Below, in pieces: positions 1-8,991 of a stretch of 64,000 nucleotides of DNA (position 1 is its first letter; each line of letters begins with the position of its first letter). The stretch spans positions 1-64,000 of the forward strand of contig JAMLIN010000008.1 in the NCBI GenBank assembly GCA_023954135.1, read 5' to 3'. The DNA is from Burkholderiaceae bacterium (lineage in GTDB: Bacteria; Pseudomonadota; Gammaproteobacteria; Burkholderiales; Burkholderiaceae_E). A program made the position numbers and the translations under genes. A model generated the notes under the pieces. The model was given only the letters and a program-made list of their open reading frames with translations. It was not told where the DNA came from and searched no databases.

Positions 1-323
1 TGTTCGACGTGTACGACCGCAGCAGCGGACGATTCTGGAGCACCGCTCGGCGCGATGTGCTGGCAGCAGAAGCGGGGCTGGCCACCGTGCCACGCCTGCT
101 GACCGGCCATACGACCCTGGAATCACTGAAGCAACTGCTGCTGGATGTGCCGAGCCGCTACCGCGCGGGGCTGCCGCTGGAAGGCGTGGTGGTGCGGCGC
201 GAATCGGCTGAGTGGTGCGAGGCGCGTGCCAAGCTGGTGCGCCCGGATTTCGCCCATGCTATCAACACCCATTGGCGCAAGCGCGCCATCGAGTGGAACC
301 GGGTGGATTGGGCGCAGTCATGA
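1..323 (+). CDS. RNA ligase family protein, C-terminal part (5' end outside window)
   Basis: The reading frame is already open at base 3, so the gene begins upstream of the window and only about 106 C-terminal residues are seen. They carry the late motifs of the ATP-dependent nucleotidyltransferase (RNA/DNA ligase) fold: FDVYDR (motif IIIa-like), LEGVVVRR (motif IV, EGxVxR) and AKLVRPDF (motif V with its lysine). The motif I lysine, which takes the AMP, would lie outside the window. Such ligases seal RNA breaks through an adenylated intermediate. The stop codon overlaps the start of the HNH gene as ATGA, so the two are probably translated together. Codon choice is less GC-biased than in the rest of the window, suggesting acquired DNA. 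The family call is firm; the substrate is unknown. Confidence 0.75.
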   Translation, partial: FDVYDRSSGRFWSTARRDVLAAEAGLATVPRLLTGHTTLESLKQLLLDVPSRYRAGLPLEGVVVRRESAEWCEARAKLVRPDFAHAINTHWRKRAIEWNRVDWAQS

Positions 324-1087
324 ATCTGCTGCAGCGCGCGCTCATCGAGAAAACCGGTCACGACAACGGTTTCGAGCACGTGCTGCCGTCCGCTGGCGAT
401 GCGGTGACACTGGCCTCGGCCCGCCACCGCAGTAAGGCGACGGTGACGGCATCGGCTGATGGTTTTGGCGTGCGCTTTCAGCCAGCCACGCCCGCGCTGC
501 TGCCGGAGTTGCTGCGCAGCATTCAGCCCTGGGCTGGAGGCGGTGCCGTATTTCGCGTGCCCACCATGGCCGATCTGGCAGCCCTGCTGCGCCGCGCAGC
601 CAGCCTGTCGCAGGCTTTGCCGAATCAGGCGGTGCGGGATTACCACGCGGCTGTTGCGCAAGCCGTGGCTGATTTGCCTGTCGAGAATCGGGGTACGGAG
701 GTCGAACGTCTGGTGCGCCAGCGCGTCGGTCAGGAGCGCTATCGCAACGCCCTGCTGAGCTATTGGGGTGGTACCTGCGCAGTGACAGGTGTTTCCACGA
801 CCGAGGCGCTGCGTGCCAGCCACGCCAAGCCCTGGGCCGAATGTGCCGACGATGGCGAACGGCTGGATGTCTTTAACGGCTTTCTGTTAGTGGCGAATCT
901 CGATGCACTGTTCGACCGATTTTTGATCAGCTTCGACGATACCGGACAGCTGCTGGCCAGTTCCCAGCTATCCCAGGGCGATCTGCTCGGGCTTGGCATT
1001 CGCCCAGGCATGGCGCTGCGCTGGTTGGCCGGTGAGCACCGACCCTATTTGCAGTGGCACCGCGAGCGCTTCCTGCTTGGCGTCTAA
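320..1087 (+). CDS. HNH endonuclease family protein (HNH_2 type)
   Basis: A 255-residue protein whose C-terminal half matches the HNH_2 nuclease domain. A CAVTG knuckle near residue 155 is followed by ASHAKPW (first histidine), NGFLLVANLDALFDRFLISF (asparagine and LFD core) and a conserved tail. The usual third-position histidine (often HLDALFD) is asparagine here (NLDALFD), which also occurs in related proteins, so activity cannot be assumed. I chose the ATG at 320 because it overlaps the ligase stop as ATGA; the frame is open further upstream, but that would run inside the ligase gene. Proteins of this type are commonly found with restriction and other defence genes. A role with the upstream RNA ligase is inferred only from coupling. 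The N-terminal 100 residues match nothing I recognise. Confidence 0.75.
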   Translation: MNLLQRALIEKTGHDNGFEHVLPSAGDAVTLASARHRSKATVTASADGFGVRFQPATPALLPELLRSIQPWAGGGAVFRVPTMADLAALLRRAASLSQALPNQAVRDYHAAVAQAVADLPVENRGTEVERLVRQRVGQERYRNALLSYWGGTCAVTGVSTTEALRASHAKPWAECADDGERLDVFNGFLLVANLDALFDRFLISFDDTGQLLASSQLSQGDLLGLGIRPGMALRWLAGEHRPYLQWHRERFLLGV

Positions 1088-1117
1088 TCGAAGGAAGAAG
1101 TGCGGCTCCCCGCGTGA

Positions 1118-1393
1118 GTGCCCGATCTTCTGGACTCACTGTATCGCAGCTATCCTTCGGGCACAATTCTGCTTTGGGAAACGGATGAAGCTTCTCCGCT
1201 GCAGGGTTTCGCGGTCAGCCAGAGCGCGAATCTCTACCAAAGCACCAACTCCTGCTGGATGGTCAACAGCGTCTGACATCGCTCTCGGCCGTCATCCACG
1301 AGACCGGTGTCGGTACGCGGTCGTTGCCGCCCCATTGATCTGCTGTTCAACGTCCGCCTCAGGAATCCACTCGATGTCATGACGGTCCGATGA
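1118..1393 (+). pseudogene. DUF262 (GmrSD-type) protein, decayed N-terminal fragment
   Basis: Reading from 1118 gives VPDLLDSLYRSYPSGTILLW, typical of the DUF262 N-terminus. From 1252, in another frame, comes LLLDGQQRLTSLSAVI, which holds the hallmark DGQQR motif. From 1304, back in the first frame, comes PVSVRGRCRPIDLLFN. Two small indels between 1247 and 1304 therefore compensate each other but break the core motif. The beginning of the domain (normally a QRxYVW segment) and everything after about residue 92 are missing. DUF262 proteins include the GmrSD modification-dependent restriction enzymes. The fragment lies directly behind the HNH gene, in the same orientation, and runs into the PAP2 start. 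It looks like the remains of a restriction gene cut by a deletion. Confidence 0.75.
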
Positions 1394-2091
1394 CGGGAAC
1401 TTCCATGCGCCGGATCCGCGACGCTTTCCGACGATGCTCGATGCTCAGGGACGGGCAGTGGCTCGCCTGGTTCCTGGTGTGCTTTCCTCTCGGGAGCTTC
1501 ATCATCCTCACCTCCGAGGTCAGCGAGGCCCTGACGGGGGAAAGGGAGCTGATCGGGATCATCGACCACCATGTGCTGGCCTTCATCGCTGAGCATCGCA
1601 CGCCATTCCTGACCGGCATTGCCATCGATCTCACGGCTCTGGGTTCCGTGGCGGGCCTTTCGATCCTGACGCTGTTCCTGTGCGCTTTCCTTTTCTTCAG
1701 CAAGGAACGGCTCCTGGTCCTGCATGCCCTGCTGGCGGGCATTGGCGCGGCGGGCCTGACGACAGCCCTCAAGTTCCACTTCGAAAGATCACGGCCCGAG
1801 GATTCGTTCCGGCTCGTGGAGGTGCAGGGATTCTCCTATCCCAGCGGCCATTCCCTGGCCTCGGCCGCCATCTACTTCACCTGCGCGATCCTCGTCCACA
1901 AGCGGCTTTCGGATCTCCCCTCCCGGTGCATCATGTGGACGTTCTTCCTGGCCCTCATCGGAGCCATCGGATTCACGCGCATCTACCTGGGCGCCCATTT
2001 CTTCAGCGATGTCATCGCCGGAATCATGATCGGAATCGCCTGGGCCTCGCTTCTCGAGATCGGCATGAGCCGTCTCGGCCGGGCGTCGTAG
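1390..2091 (+). CDS. PAP2-family phosphatase
   Basis: A 233-residue integral membrane protein with the full PAP2 phosphatase signature: KFHFERSRP (KxxxxxxRP), SYPSGHS (PSGH) and TRIYLGAHFFSD (SRxxxxxHxxxD, with threonine for serine). Five or six hydrophobic segments surround these. The catalytic histidines are those of PSGH and of the third motif. Such enzymes dephosphorylate lipid phosphates, for example undecaprenyl pyrophosphate or phosphatidic acid, at the outer face of the inner membrane; the substrate cannot be read from sequence. A second possible start is the ATG at 1405. The first ATG overlaps the end of the DUF262 remnant, so the upstream promoter may have been replaced during that rearrangement. 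Confidence 0.85.
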   Translation: MTGTSMRRIRDAFRRCSMLRDGQWLAWFLVCFPLGSFIILTSEVSEALTGERELIGIIDHHVLAFIAEHRTPFLTGIAIDLTALGSVAGLSILTLFLCAFLFFSKERLLVLHALLAGIGAAGLTTALKFHFERSRPEDSFRLVEVQGFSYPSGHSLASAAIYFTCAILVHKRLSDLPSRCIMWTFFLALIGAIGFTRIYLGAHFFSDVIAGIMIGIAWASLLEIGMSRLGRAS

Positions 2092-2116
2092 CCACCGCGA
2101 CAGGGGCAGGCGTCGC

Positions 2117-3064
2117 GTGGCGAACCCGATTCATCCCGCCCGCAGCATGACCCCGGCCCAATGGGCGACGCTGCTCGCCCTGTCGGTCCTGTGGGGCGGC
2201 GCCTTCCTCTTCAACGCGGTGGCGGTGGCCGAGATTCCGGTGTTCACCGTCGTCGTCGCCCGCGTGGCGATCGCCGCCATGGTCCTGTTCATGATCCTGC
2301 GGCTGACAGGCCGGACGTTGCCGACCGACCGCCGCGCCTGGACGGCCTTCTTCGGCATGGGGCTGCTCAACAACGCCATCCCCTTCTCGCTGATCGTCTG
2401 GGGGCAGCAGCACATCGCCTCCGGCGTGGCCTCGATCCTCAACGCCTCCGCCCCGCTTTTCACGGTGATCCTCGCGCACCTGCTGACCCGGGACGAGAAG
2501 ATGACGGGCGCGAGACTGGCCGGCGTCCTCATCGGCTTTGCCGGCGTCGCCATCATGATCGGCCTGGACTCGCTGCAGGCGCTGGGCACCCATGTCGCGG
2601 CGCAGCTTGCCTGCCTGGGTGGCGCGTTCGCCTACGCGCTGGGCGGGATCTACGGTCGGCGCTTCCATGCGATGGGCATCGCACCCATGGCCACGACCAC
2701 CGGCCAGGTGATCGCCTCCAGCGTCCTGCTCCTGCCCGTCGCGCTGCTGGTCGACCGGCCGTGGACCCTGGCGGCCCCCGGCACCGCCGCCCTGGGCTCG
2801 GTGATCGGACTGGCGGTCCTCTCCACGGCTCTCGCCTACATCCTCTACTTCCGGATGCTCGCGACCGCGGGCGCGACCAATGCGATGCTGGTGACCTTCC
2901 TGATCCCGGTCAGCGCGATCCTGCTCGGGATCGCCGTCCTCGGCGAGACGCTCCAGTACCGCCACATCGCGGGCATGGCGCTGATCGGCGTCGGGCTGGC
3001 CGCGATCGATGGCCGGCCATGGCGGGCACTGCAACGGATCCGGTCGGCGCGGGAGCCCGGGTAG
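2117..3064 (+). CDS. EamA/DMT-family transporter
   Basis: A 315-residue protein made of two EamA (DUF6) repeats with about ten transmembrane segments. The early sequence LSVLWGGAFLFNAVA and the repeat-end ASILNASAPLFT are typical of the drug/metabolite transporter superfamily. Members export amino acids, metabolites or drugs; no substrate can be assigned. The start taken is GTG 2117; ATG 2147 (reading MTPAQW) is a good alternative and would place the first membrane helix closer to the N-terminus. It lies 25 bases behind the PAP2 gene, so the two may be co-transcribed. The stop codon lies inside a long inverted repeat that probably ends transcription. Confidence 0.88.
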   Translation: MANPIHPARSMTPAQWATLLALSVLWGGAFLFNAVAVAEIPVFTVVVARVAIAAMVLFMILRLTGRTLPTDRRAWTAFFGMGLLNNAIPFSLIVWGQQHIASGVASILNASAPLFTVILAHLLTRDEKMTGARLAGVLIGFAGVAIMIGLDSLQALGTHVAAQLACLGGAFAYALGGIYGRRFHAMGIAPMATTTGQVIASSVLLLPVALLVDRPWTLAAPGTAALGSVIGLAVLSTALAYILYFRMLATAGATNAMLVTFLIPVSAILLGIAVLGETLQYRHIAGMALIGVGLAAIDGRPWRALQRIRSAREPG

Positions 3065-3113
3065 GAGTCTGGGCAGCAGAAGGCGTCGCGATGCTTCTGC
3101 CGCCCAGACTCCT
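3063..3113. terminator. Long hairpin between convergent genes
   Basis: The arms AGGAGTCTGGGC (3063-3074) and GCCCAGACTCCT (3102-3113) pair perfectly. After one mismatch, GCAGAAG (3076-3082) pairs with CTTCTGC (3094-3100), giving a 19-bp stem with an 11-base loop. It separates the end of the EamA gene (its TAG lies at the hairpin base) from the convergent SDR gene, so it probably acts as a bidirectional terminator. There is no T-tract on either side, so intrinsic termination is not certain. Confidence 0.6.
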
Positions 3114-3140
3114 GAAGGCCTCCCGCGCTTCGGGGCATGC

Positions 3141-3992
3141 TCAGCTGCGCGCGATCCCGACGCCGAGCCCGCCGTCGACCAGCAGGGCGTGGCCGTTGAC
3201 GTAGCTCGATTCGTGCGACACCAGGAACAGGGCGGCGTAGGCGACCTCCCAGCCGGTTCCCTGACGACCGAAGGGCACCACGGCGGCCCGGCCCGGCCGA
3301 CGGCGCGAGGCGTCGCGCCCCATGGGCGTATCCATCAGGCCCGGCAGCAGCGAGTTGCACCGGATGCCCATCGGCTCGCCGGCCGCGGCGATCGAGCGGG
3401 CGAGCGCCACCTGCGCCGCCTTCGAGGACTCGTAGGCCGGATTGCGGCCCGCCGCGCGCTGGGAGGCGAGCGAGGACACCAGCACGATCGAGCTGCCCGG
3501 CGCCATCCTCGGCAGGGCGGCTCGCGCGATCAGCATGTGGCTGCGGACGTTGACCGCGTATTCCTCGTCCCAGTCGGCCGCGTTCTGCCGGGCGATCGGC
3601 AGGGCCTTCGAGATGCCGACGTTCAGCACCAGCCCGTCGAGCCCGCCGAGTCGCTCGACACAGCGCTCGACCAGCGGCTCGAGGGTATCCGCCTGCCGGA
3701 CGTCGGCGAGCTCGCCGAAGGCCGTCCCGCCCTCGGCGGCGACGGCCTGGCAGGTGGCCTCGAGCGCCTCCGACGACATGTCGACGCAGGCGAGCGTCGC
3801 ACCCTCGCGGGCGAAGAGGATCGACATCGCCCGGCCGTTGCCGACCGGAGGATTCTCATCGGGAATCGGCCGCTGGCCCGCGCCGATCACGATGATGCGC
3901 CGCCCCGAAAGACGCCCCCGCCCGGCGACGAGGCCGAGCGATTCGGGGTGCACCTGCTGTTCGGGAACGGGTTGGGTGGGAGCGAGATGCAT
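3141..3992 (-). CDS. SDR-family oxidoreductase
   Basis: A 283-residue short-chain dehydrogenase. The cofactor loop near residues 36-55 is unusual: IGAGQ is followed by about ten extra residues before GNGRA, instead of a compact TGxxxGxG. I know of an SDR subgroup with such an insertion. The catalytic elements are present: NVGIS (NxGxx position), LVSSLAS (serine) and YESSK (YxxxK). The C-terminus ends in the common NGHALLVDGG. It would be a cytosolic NAD(P)-dependent dehydrogenase or reductase. It is the last gene of the minus-strand operon that starts with the ABC importer, 12 bases behind the CMD gene, so it may act on the imported compound. The substrate is unknown. Confidence 0.85.
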   Translation of the reverse strand: MHLAPTQPVPEQQVHPESLGLVAGRGRLSGRRIIVIGAGQRPIPDENPPVGNGRAMSILFAREGATLACVDMSSEALEATCQAVAAEGGTAFGELADVRQADTLEPLVERCVERLGGLDGLVLNVGISKALPIARQNAADWDEEYAVNVRSHMLIARAALPRMAPGSSIVLVSSLASQRAAGRNPAYESSKAAQVALARSIAAAGEPMGIRCNSLLPGLMDTPMGRDASRRRPGRAAVVPFGRQGTGWEVAYAALFLVSHESSYVNGHALLVDGGLGVGIARS

Positions 3993-4004
3993 CTTGCGGA
4001 TCCT

Positions 4005-4541
4005 TCATCGAGTGGATTGTTCTTCTGGAGACGGCGGCTCGATCTCGACCTCGAAGTTCTCGAGGAAGCGCGAGACCATCATGTAGAAGCCGATGGTCAG
4101 CACCAGCTCGGCCATCCGCTGATGATCGAGCCGGGCGCACAGGCGCTCGAACATGGCGTCGGGCGCCTTCACCCGGTGGAACAGCTCGTCGGTGAACTCG
4201 AGCACGAGATCGTCGAGCTCGTCGAAGGGCGGCGCGCCGGCGCCGGCCTCGATCGCGTCGATCTTCTCCTGCGACAGGCCGATCGAGAGGGCGAGGCGCC
4301 GATGCTGGTGGACCTCGTAGGAGGCACCGCTCAGCAGGCCCACCCGGATGATTGCCAGCTCGCGCAGCTTCGGGTCGAGCGCCCCCTTGCGCAGCAACGC
4401 TCCGCCCAGGGCGAGGAAGCCCTCGGCGGCCGGCCCCGCGTGCGGGAGCATGCGGTAGAGGTTGAGCGGCCGCCGCGAGCCGAGCATCTCCCGATAGGCG
4501 GGCGACGCCTGCTCGAGGTCGAAGTAGGGAACACGGGGCAT
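4005..4541 (-). CDS. Carboxymuconolactone decarboxylase / AhpD-like protein
   Basis: A 178-residue all-helical protein of the CMD family (PF02627-like). The central stretch KLRELAIIRVGLLSGASYEV followed by HQHRRLA is typical; the CxxC pair of the AhpD peroxidases is absent, so a peroxidase role is unlikely and a decarboxylase-like or other role is open. The frame is open far upstream, but I chose the ATG at 4541 because a strong GGAGGAG ribosome binding site lies just before it and the product begins MPRVPYFDLEQA. It sits between the binding-protein gene and the SDR on the same strand, consistent with a catabolic operon. Function beyond the family is not known. Confidence 0.82.
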   Translation of the reverse strand: MPRVPYFDLEQASPAYREMLGSRRPLNLYRMLPHAGPAAEGFLALGGALLRKGALDPKLRELAIIRVGLLSGASYEVHQHRRLALSIGLSQEKIDAIEAGAGAPPFDELDDLVLEFTDELFHRVKAPDAMFERLCARLDHQRMAELVLTIGFYMMVSRFLENFEVEIEPPSPEEQSTR

Positions 4542-4558
4542 GGAATCCCTCCTCCGAT

Positions 4559-6100
4559 TCACTTGTCGAGCCACATCGAACGCGGCCGGATCAGGCTGTT
4601 CTGCAGCTGCGGAACGTCCTTGACATAGGGCTGGGCGATCGCGAAGTAGGTGGTCCGGATCGGAATCAGGGCGATGGCCTCGTCGGAGAAGATCTGCGCC
4701 ACGTCGCAGTACATCTGGTGACGCTTCTTCTCGTCCGTCTCGACGCGGGCCTGGTCGAGCAGCGCATCGATCTTCGTGGCGTCGTGGCGCATCACCGCCT
4801 TGCCCGCCTTGTTGCTGAAGTAGTACGAGAGCACCAGGTCGGGATCCCCGCCGATGTCGCTGAAGCGCCAGACGTCCATCTCGTAGTCGCCGCTCAGCCC
4901 CACCCGCACGTTCTGGCTCTGCTCCACAAGCCGGATCTCCATCTTCATGCCCGCCTGCTCCATGAACTGCTGGATCATCGTTCCCTGGCGCCGGCCCGCC
5001 GGCGTGTTCGTCGTGGTCAGCTGGAACTCGAGCGGCTTGCCGATCTCCTTGACGAGACCTTTCGCCTTCTCGAGGTCGTAGCCGCGCCAGCTCAGGTTCG
5101 GGCAATGCCAGCTCGAGCGCGCGCCGAGGAGATCGGTCGATACCGTGGTGGTGCCGAGGAAGTAGGTCTCGACCATGGCCGGCGCATTGAACGCATGGAC
5201 CACCGCGGCACGGGCCCGCGCATCGTCGAACGGTGGCTTGCTATGGTTGAAGTTCCACATGAAGCCGCCGGAGCCTTCGTACTCGTGCACGACGAGACCG
5301 GACTGCTTCTTCGCGTCGACGACGTGGGTCGCGACATCCATCCGGCCGATGTCGACCTCGCCCGACTTGATGCTCTGGTAGCGGGTGTTGCCGTCCGGCA
5401 GGACCCGGTAGATCACGCGGTCGAGATAGGGCAGCGAGCTGTCCCAGTACTGCGGATTGCGCTCCATCGTCACGCTGTCGCCGGCACGCCATTCCTTGAA
5501 CACGAACGGCCCCGTTCCCACCGGCTTGCGATGAAAGCCCTCGGGATCGTTCTGGATGGCGGTGGGCGATCCGATGAAGTTGAGCAGGTGCTCGAGGGCC
5601 AGCACCGAGCGCAGCGCGGTCCAGGGGCTCTTGAGCACGAAACGGACGCTGTGGTCGTCGACCTTCTCGACCTTCTCGATCGACGACATCATCGAGCTGT
5701 TGATACCCGAGTCGGGCGCAAGCACCCAGTTGTAGTGGTGGACCACCGCGTCGGCGTTGAACGGAGTGCCGTCATGGAACTTCACGCCCTGGCGCAGGGT
5801 GACCACCGCGCTCAGCCGATCCGGCGCCTCGGTGAACTCGAGCCCCAGCCTCGGCACGATGTTCTGCCCCTCGTAGGCGAACAGCGTCTCCATCACCGCC
5901 GATGCCGGCGTCGACGTGTTCTGGTTGAAGATCCTCGCCTTGCGGTGATTGAAGCCGTTGAACTCGGCCTCGGTCCCGATGGTCAGGGTGCCGCCGCGCT
6001 TCGGCTCCGCCGAAGCGGCAGCGGGCGCGAGGGCAAGGATCGAGACGGCAAGCGTGATGGTGGCCGCGGCGATGCGGCGGCCCGAAGCTCGGGAAGTCAT
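4559..6100 (-). CDS. ABC transporter substrate-binding protein, family 5 (peptide/nickel type)
   Basis: A 513-residue periplasmic binding protein of the SBP_bac_5 family. It starts with a Sec signal peptide (RASGRR, a hydrophobic core ITLAVSILALA, and AASA before EPKRGGTL). GGTLTIG and LRQGVKFHDGTPFNADAVV are family hallmarks. The frame extends upstream, but the ATG at 6100 has a GAGGAG ribosome binding site and leads directly into the signal peptide. These proteins deliver peptides, opines, glycosides or nickel to a DppBCDF-like importer. Here the binding protein follows the two ATPase genes by 43 bases, so the five genes form one importer operon. The ligand is not evident from sequence. Confidence 0.9.
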   Translation of the reverse strand: MTSRASGRRIAAATITLAVSILALAPAAASAEPKRGGTLTIGTEAEFNGFNHRKARIFNQNTSTPASAVMETLFAYEGQNIVPRLGLEFTEAPDRLSAVVTLRQGVKFHDGTPFNADAVVHHYNWVLAPDSGINSSMMSSIEKVEKVDDHSVRFVLKSPWTALRSVLALEHLLNFIGSPTAIQNDPEGFHRKPVGTGPFVFKEWRAGDSVTMERNPQYWDSSLPYLDRVIYRVLPDGNTRYQSIKSGEVDIGRMDVATHVVDAKKQSGLVVHEYEGSGGFMWNFNHSKPPFDDARARAAVVHAFNAPAMVETYFLGTTTVSTDLLGARSSWHCPNLSWRGYDLEKAKGLVKEIGKPLEFQLTTTNTPAGRRQGTMIQQFMEQAGMKMEIRLVEQSQNVRVGLSGDYEMDVWRFSDIGGDPDLVLSYYFSNKAGKAVMRHDATKIDALLDQARVETDEKKRHQMYCDVAQIFSDEAIALIPIRTTYFAIAQPYVKDVPQLQNSLIRPRSMWLDK

Positions 6101-6143
6101 TCGATGTCTCCTCTGTCGTATTGCGGGAAGTGAGCTGCGGCCA

Positions 6144-7120
6144 TCAGGGTTCGGCCGCGACGGGGAAATGGCAGGCCACCGAGCGGTTCCGGCCGGCCTC
6201 GGTGAGTCCGGGCTCGACGCGGGCACAGAGCTCGCGCGCCGCCGGACAGCGGGAGCGGAACCGGCACCCCGGCCCGACATCCATGGGGGAAGGAATCTCG
6301 CCGGTGAGCTGCACGCGCTCGACACCCGCATCGGGGTCCGCCACCGGAACGGCGCTGAGCAGGCAGGCGGTGTAGGGATGGGCCGGCCGGTCGAGCACCT
6401 CGCCCGCCTCGCCGATCTCGCAGATCCGCCCGAGGTACATCACCGCGACCCGGTCGGCGACGTTGCGCACCACCGCGAGATCATGGGTGATGAACAGCAT
6501 GCTCAGCCCGAGCCGCTCGCGCAGCTCGTTCAGTACATTGAGCACCTGGGCGCGCACGGAGACGTCGAGCGCCGACACCGGCTCGTCGCAGACCAGGAGA
6601 TCGGGCTCGAGCACCAGTGCCCGGGCGATCGAGATCCGCTGGCACTGCCCGCCCGAGAACTCATGCGGATAGCGGTCCAGGGCGGTGGCGGGGTCGACGC
6701 CGACCAGCTCGAGCACCTCGCGGATCCGCTTCGCCGACGCGATCGGATCGAAGCGACGATTGATGCGCAGGGGCGCCTCGAGGATGTCCCGGACCCGCCG
6801 CCGCGGATTCAGCGACGAGATCGGATCCTGGAAGATCATCTGGAAGCGCGGGCGCAGGCGCTTGAGCTCGTCCGGCGCGAGCTTCGCCAGATCGACGCCG
6901 CCGATCCGCACCGCACCCCGGCTATAGGGCGAAAGCTGCATCAGTGCACGCACGATCGAGGACTTGCCGCAGCCGGATTCGCCGACCAGCGCCAGGGTCT
7001 CGCCAGCCGCCACATCGAAGGAGACGCCATCGACCGCGCGCAGCACCCGTCCGCCCGCAAGCGGATACTCGACGACGAGATCCTCGACGCCTAGCGTGGC
7101 ATCGGACAAGGGGTCGCGCA

Positions 7121-7124
<4 letters not shown>
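6144..7124 (-). CDS. ABC importer ATPase (DppF/OppF-like)
   Basis: A 326-residue ATPase with Walker A GESGCGKSS, Q-loop FQDPISSLNP, signature FSGGQCQR, Walker B LLVCDEP and the switch histidine in FITHDLAVV. The C-terminal oligopeptide/dipeptide extension is present, with cysteines in CRFRSRCPAARELC. The start at 7124 overlaps the upstream ATPase stop as ATGA; a second ATG follows at once (MMRDP). In the family this subunit pairs with the DppD-like ATPase to drive import. The small variation FSGGQCQR, instead of the more common LSGGQRQR, is unlikely to abolish function. Confidence 0.93.
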
Positions 7125-8100
<976 letters not shown>

Positions 8101-8104
<4 letters not shown>

Positions 8105-8991
8105 GACAGCCCTCCCGCCTTCGCCTCGTGCCGCTGGCGCAGGTGGTCGCCGATCAGGTTGAGGCTCAGCACCGTCAGGAACATGACCGCCGCCGGAACG
8201 AGGCTCACGTGCGGCACCCGCTCCAGGGCTTCGCGCCCTTCGGCGATCATCCCGCCCCAGCTCGGGGTCGGCGGCCGCACCCCGACGCCCAGGAAGCTCA
8301 GCGAGCCCTCGGCCACGATCATGATCGACATCATGGTCAGGGCGTAGGTGAGCAAGGCCATGACCATGTTCGGCAGGATCTCCCGCCCCATGATGTAGAG
8401 ATCACTCGCGCCGGCCGTGCGCGCCGCGAGCACGAATTCCCGGCCGATCAGCGGCAGCGCGTTGGCCCGGGCGATTCGCGCGAAGGCGGGGATCGACATG
8501 ATGCCCAGCGCGATCGTGACATTGCGCAGCGACGGACCGAGCACCGCCGTCAGCCCCAGCGCGAACACCAGGCTCGGGAAGGCCAGCATCGCGTCGGTGA
8601 GCGCGAGGATCCCGACCCGCAGCGCGCCGGCGTACCAGGCGGCGAGCAGCCCGAGCAGGCTGCCGCCCAGCAGGCCGATCGCCGGCGCCACGAGGCTCAC
8701 GGTCAGCGACACCCTGGCGCCATGGGCGAGGCGCGAGAGCAGGTCGCGGCCGTCGAGATCGGTACCCAGCAGGTGCGCCTTGCTCGGTCCCTGCTCGACG
8801 GCGGCGAAATCCATGTGATTGGGAGGCGGAATCGGCAGCCAGTCCGCGACCAGTGCGACACCGAACACGAGCAGCACCCAGGCGAGCGGCAGCCACAGCC
8901 GCAGGAGCGGACTGCGGCGTCGCTCCCGGACCGGTGCCGCAACGTCTTCGGACCTGCCCATGTCGGCCCCCGGATCGACGGCGCCGCTCAT
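8101..8991 (-). CDS. ABC importer permease (DppC-like)
   Basis: A 296-residue inner-membrane permease with an N-terminal helix (LRLWLPLAWVLLVFGVALVA), a periplasmic segment containing HLLGTDLDGRDLLSRLAHGA, and about five further helices. The HLLGTDxxGRD motif is the fingerprint of DppC/OppC permeases, and the cytoplasmic EAA-type loop appears around EFVLAARTAGASDLYIMGRE. It overlaps the genes on both sides by four bases (ATGA). It forms the channel with the DppB-like subunit. The substrate cannot be inferred. Confidence 0.93.
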
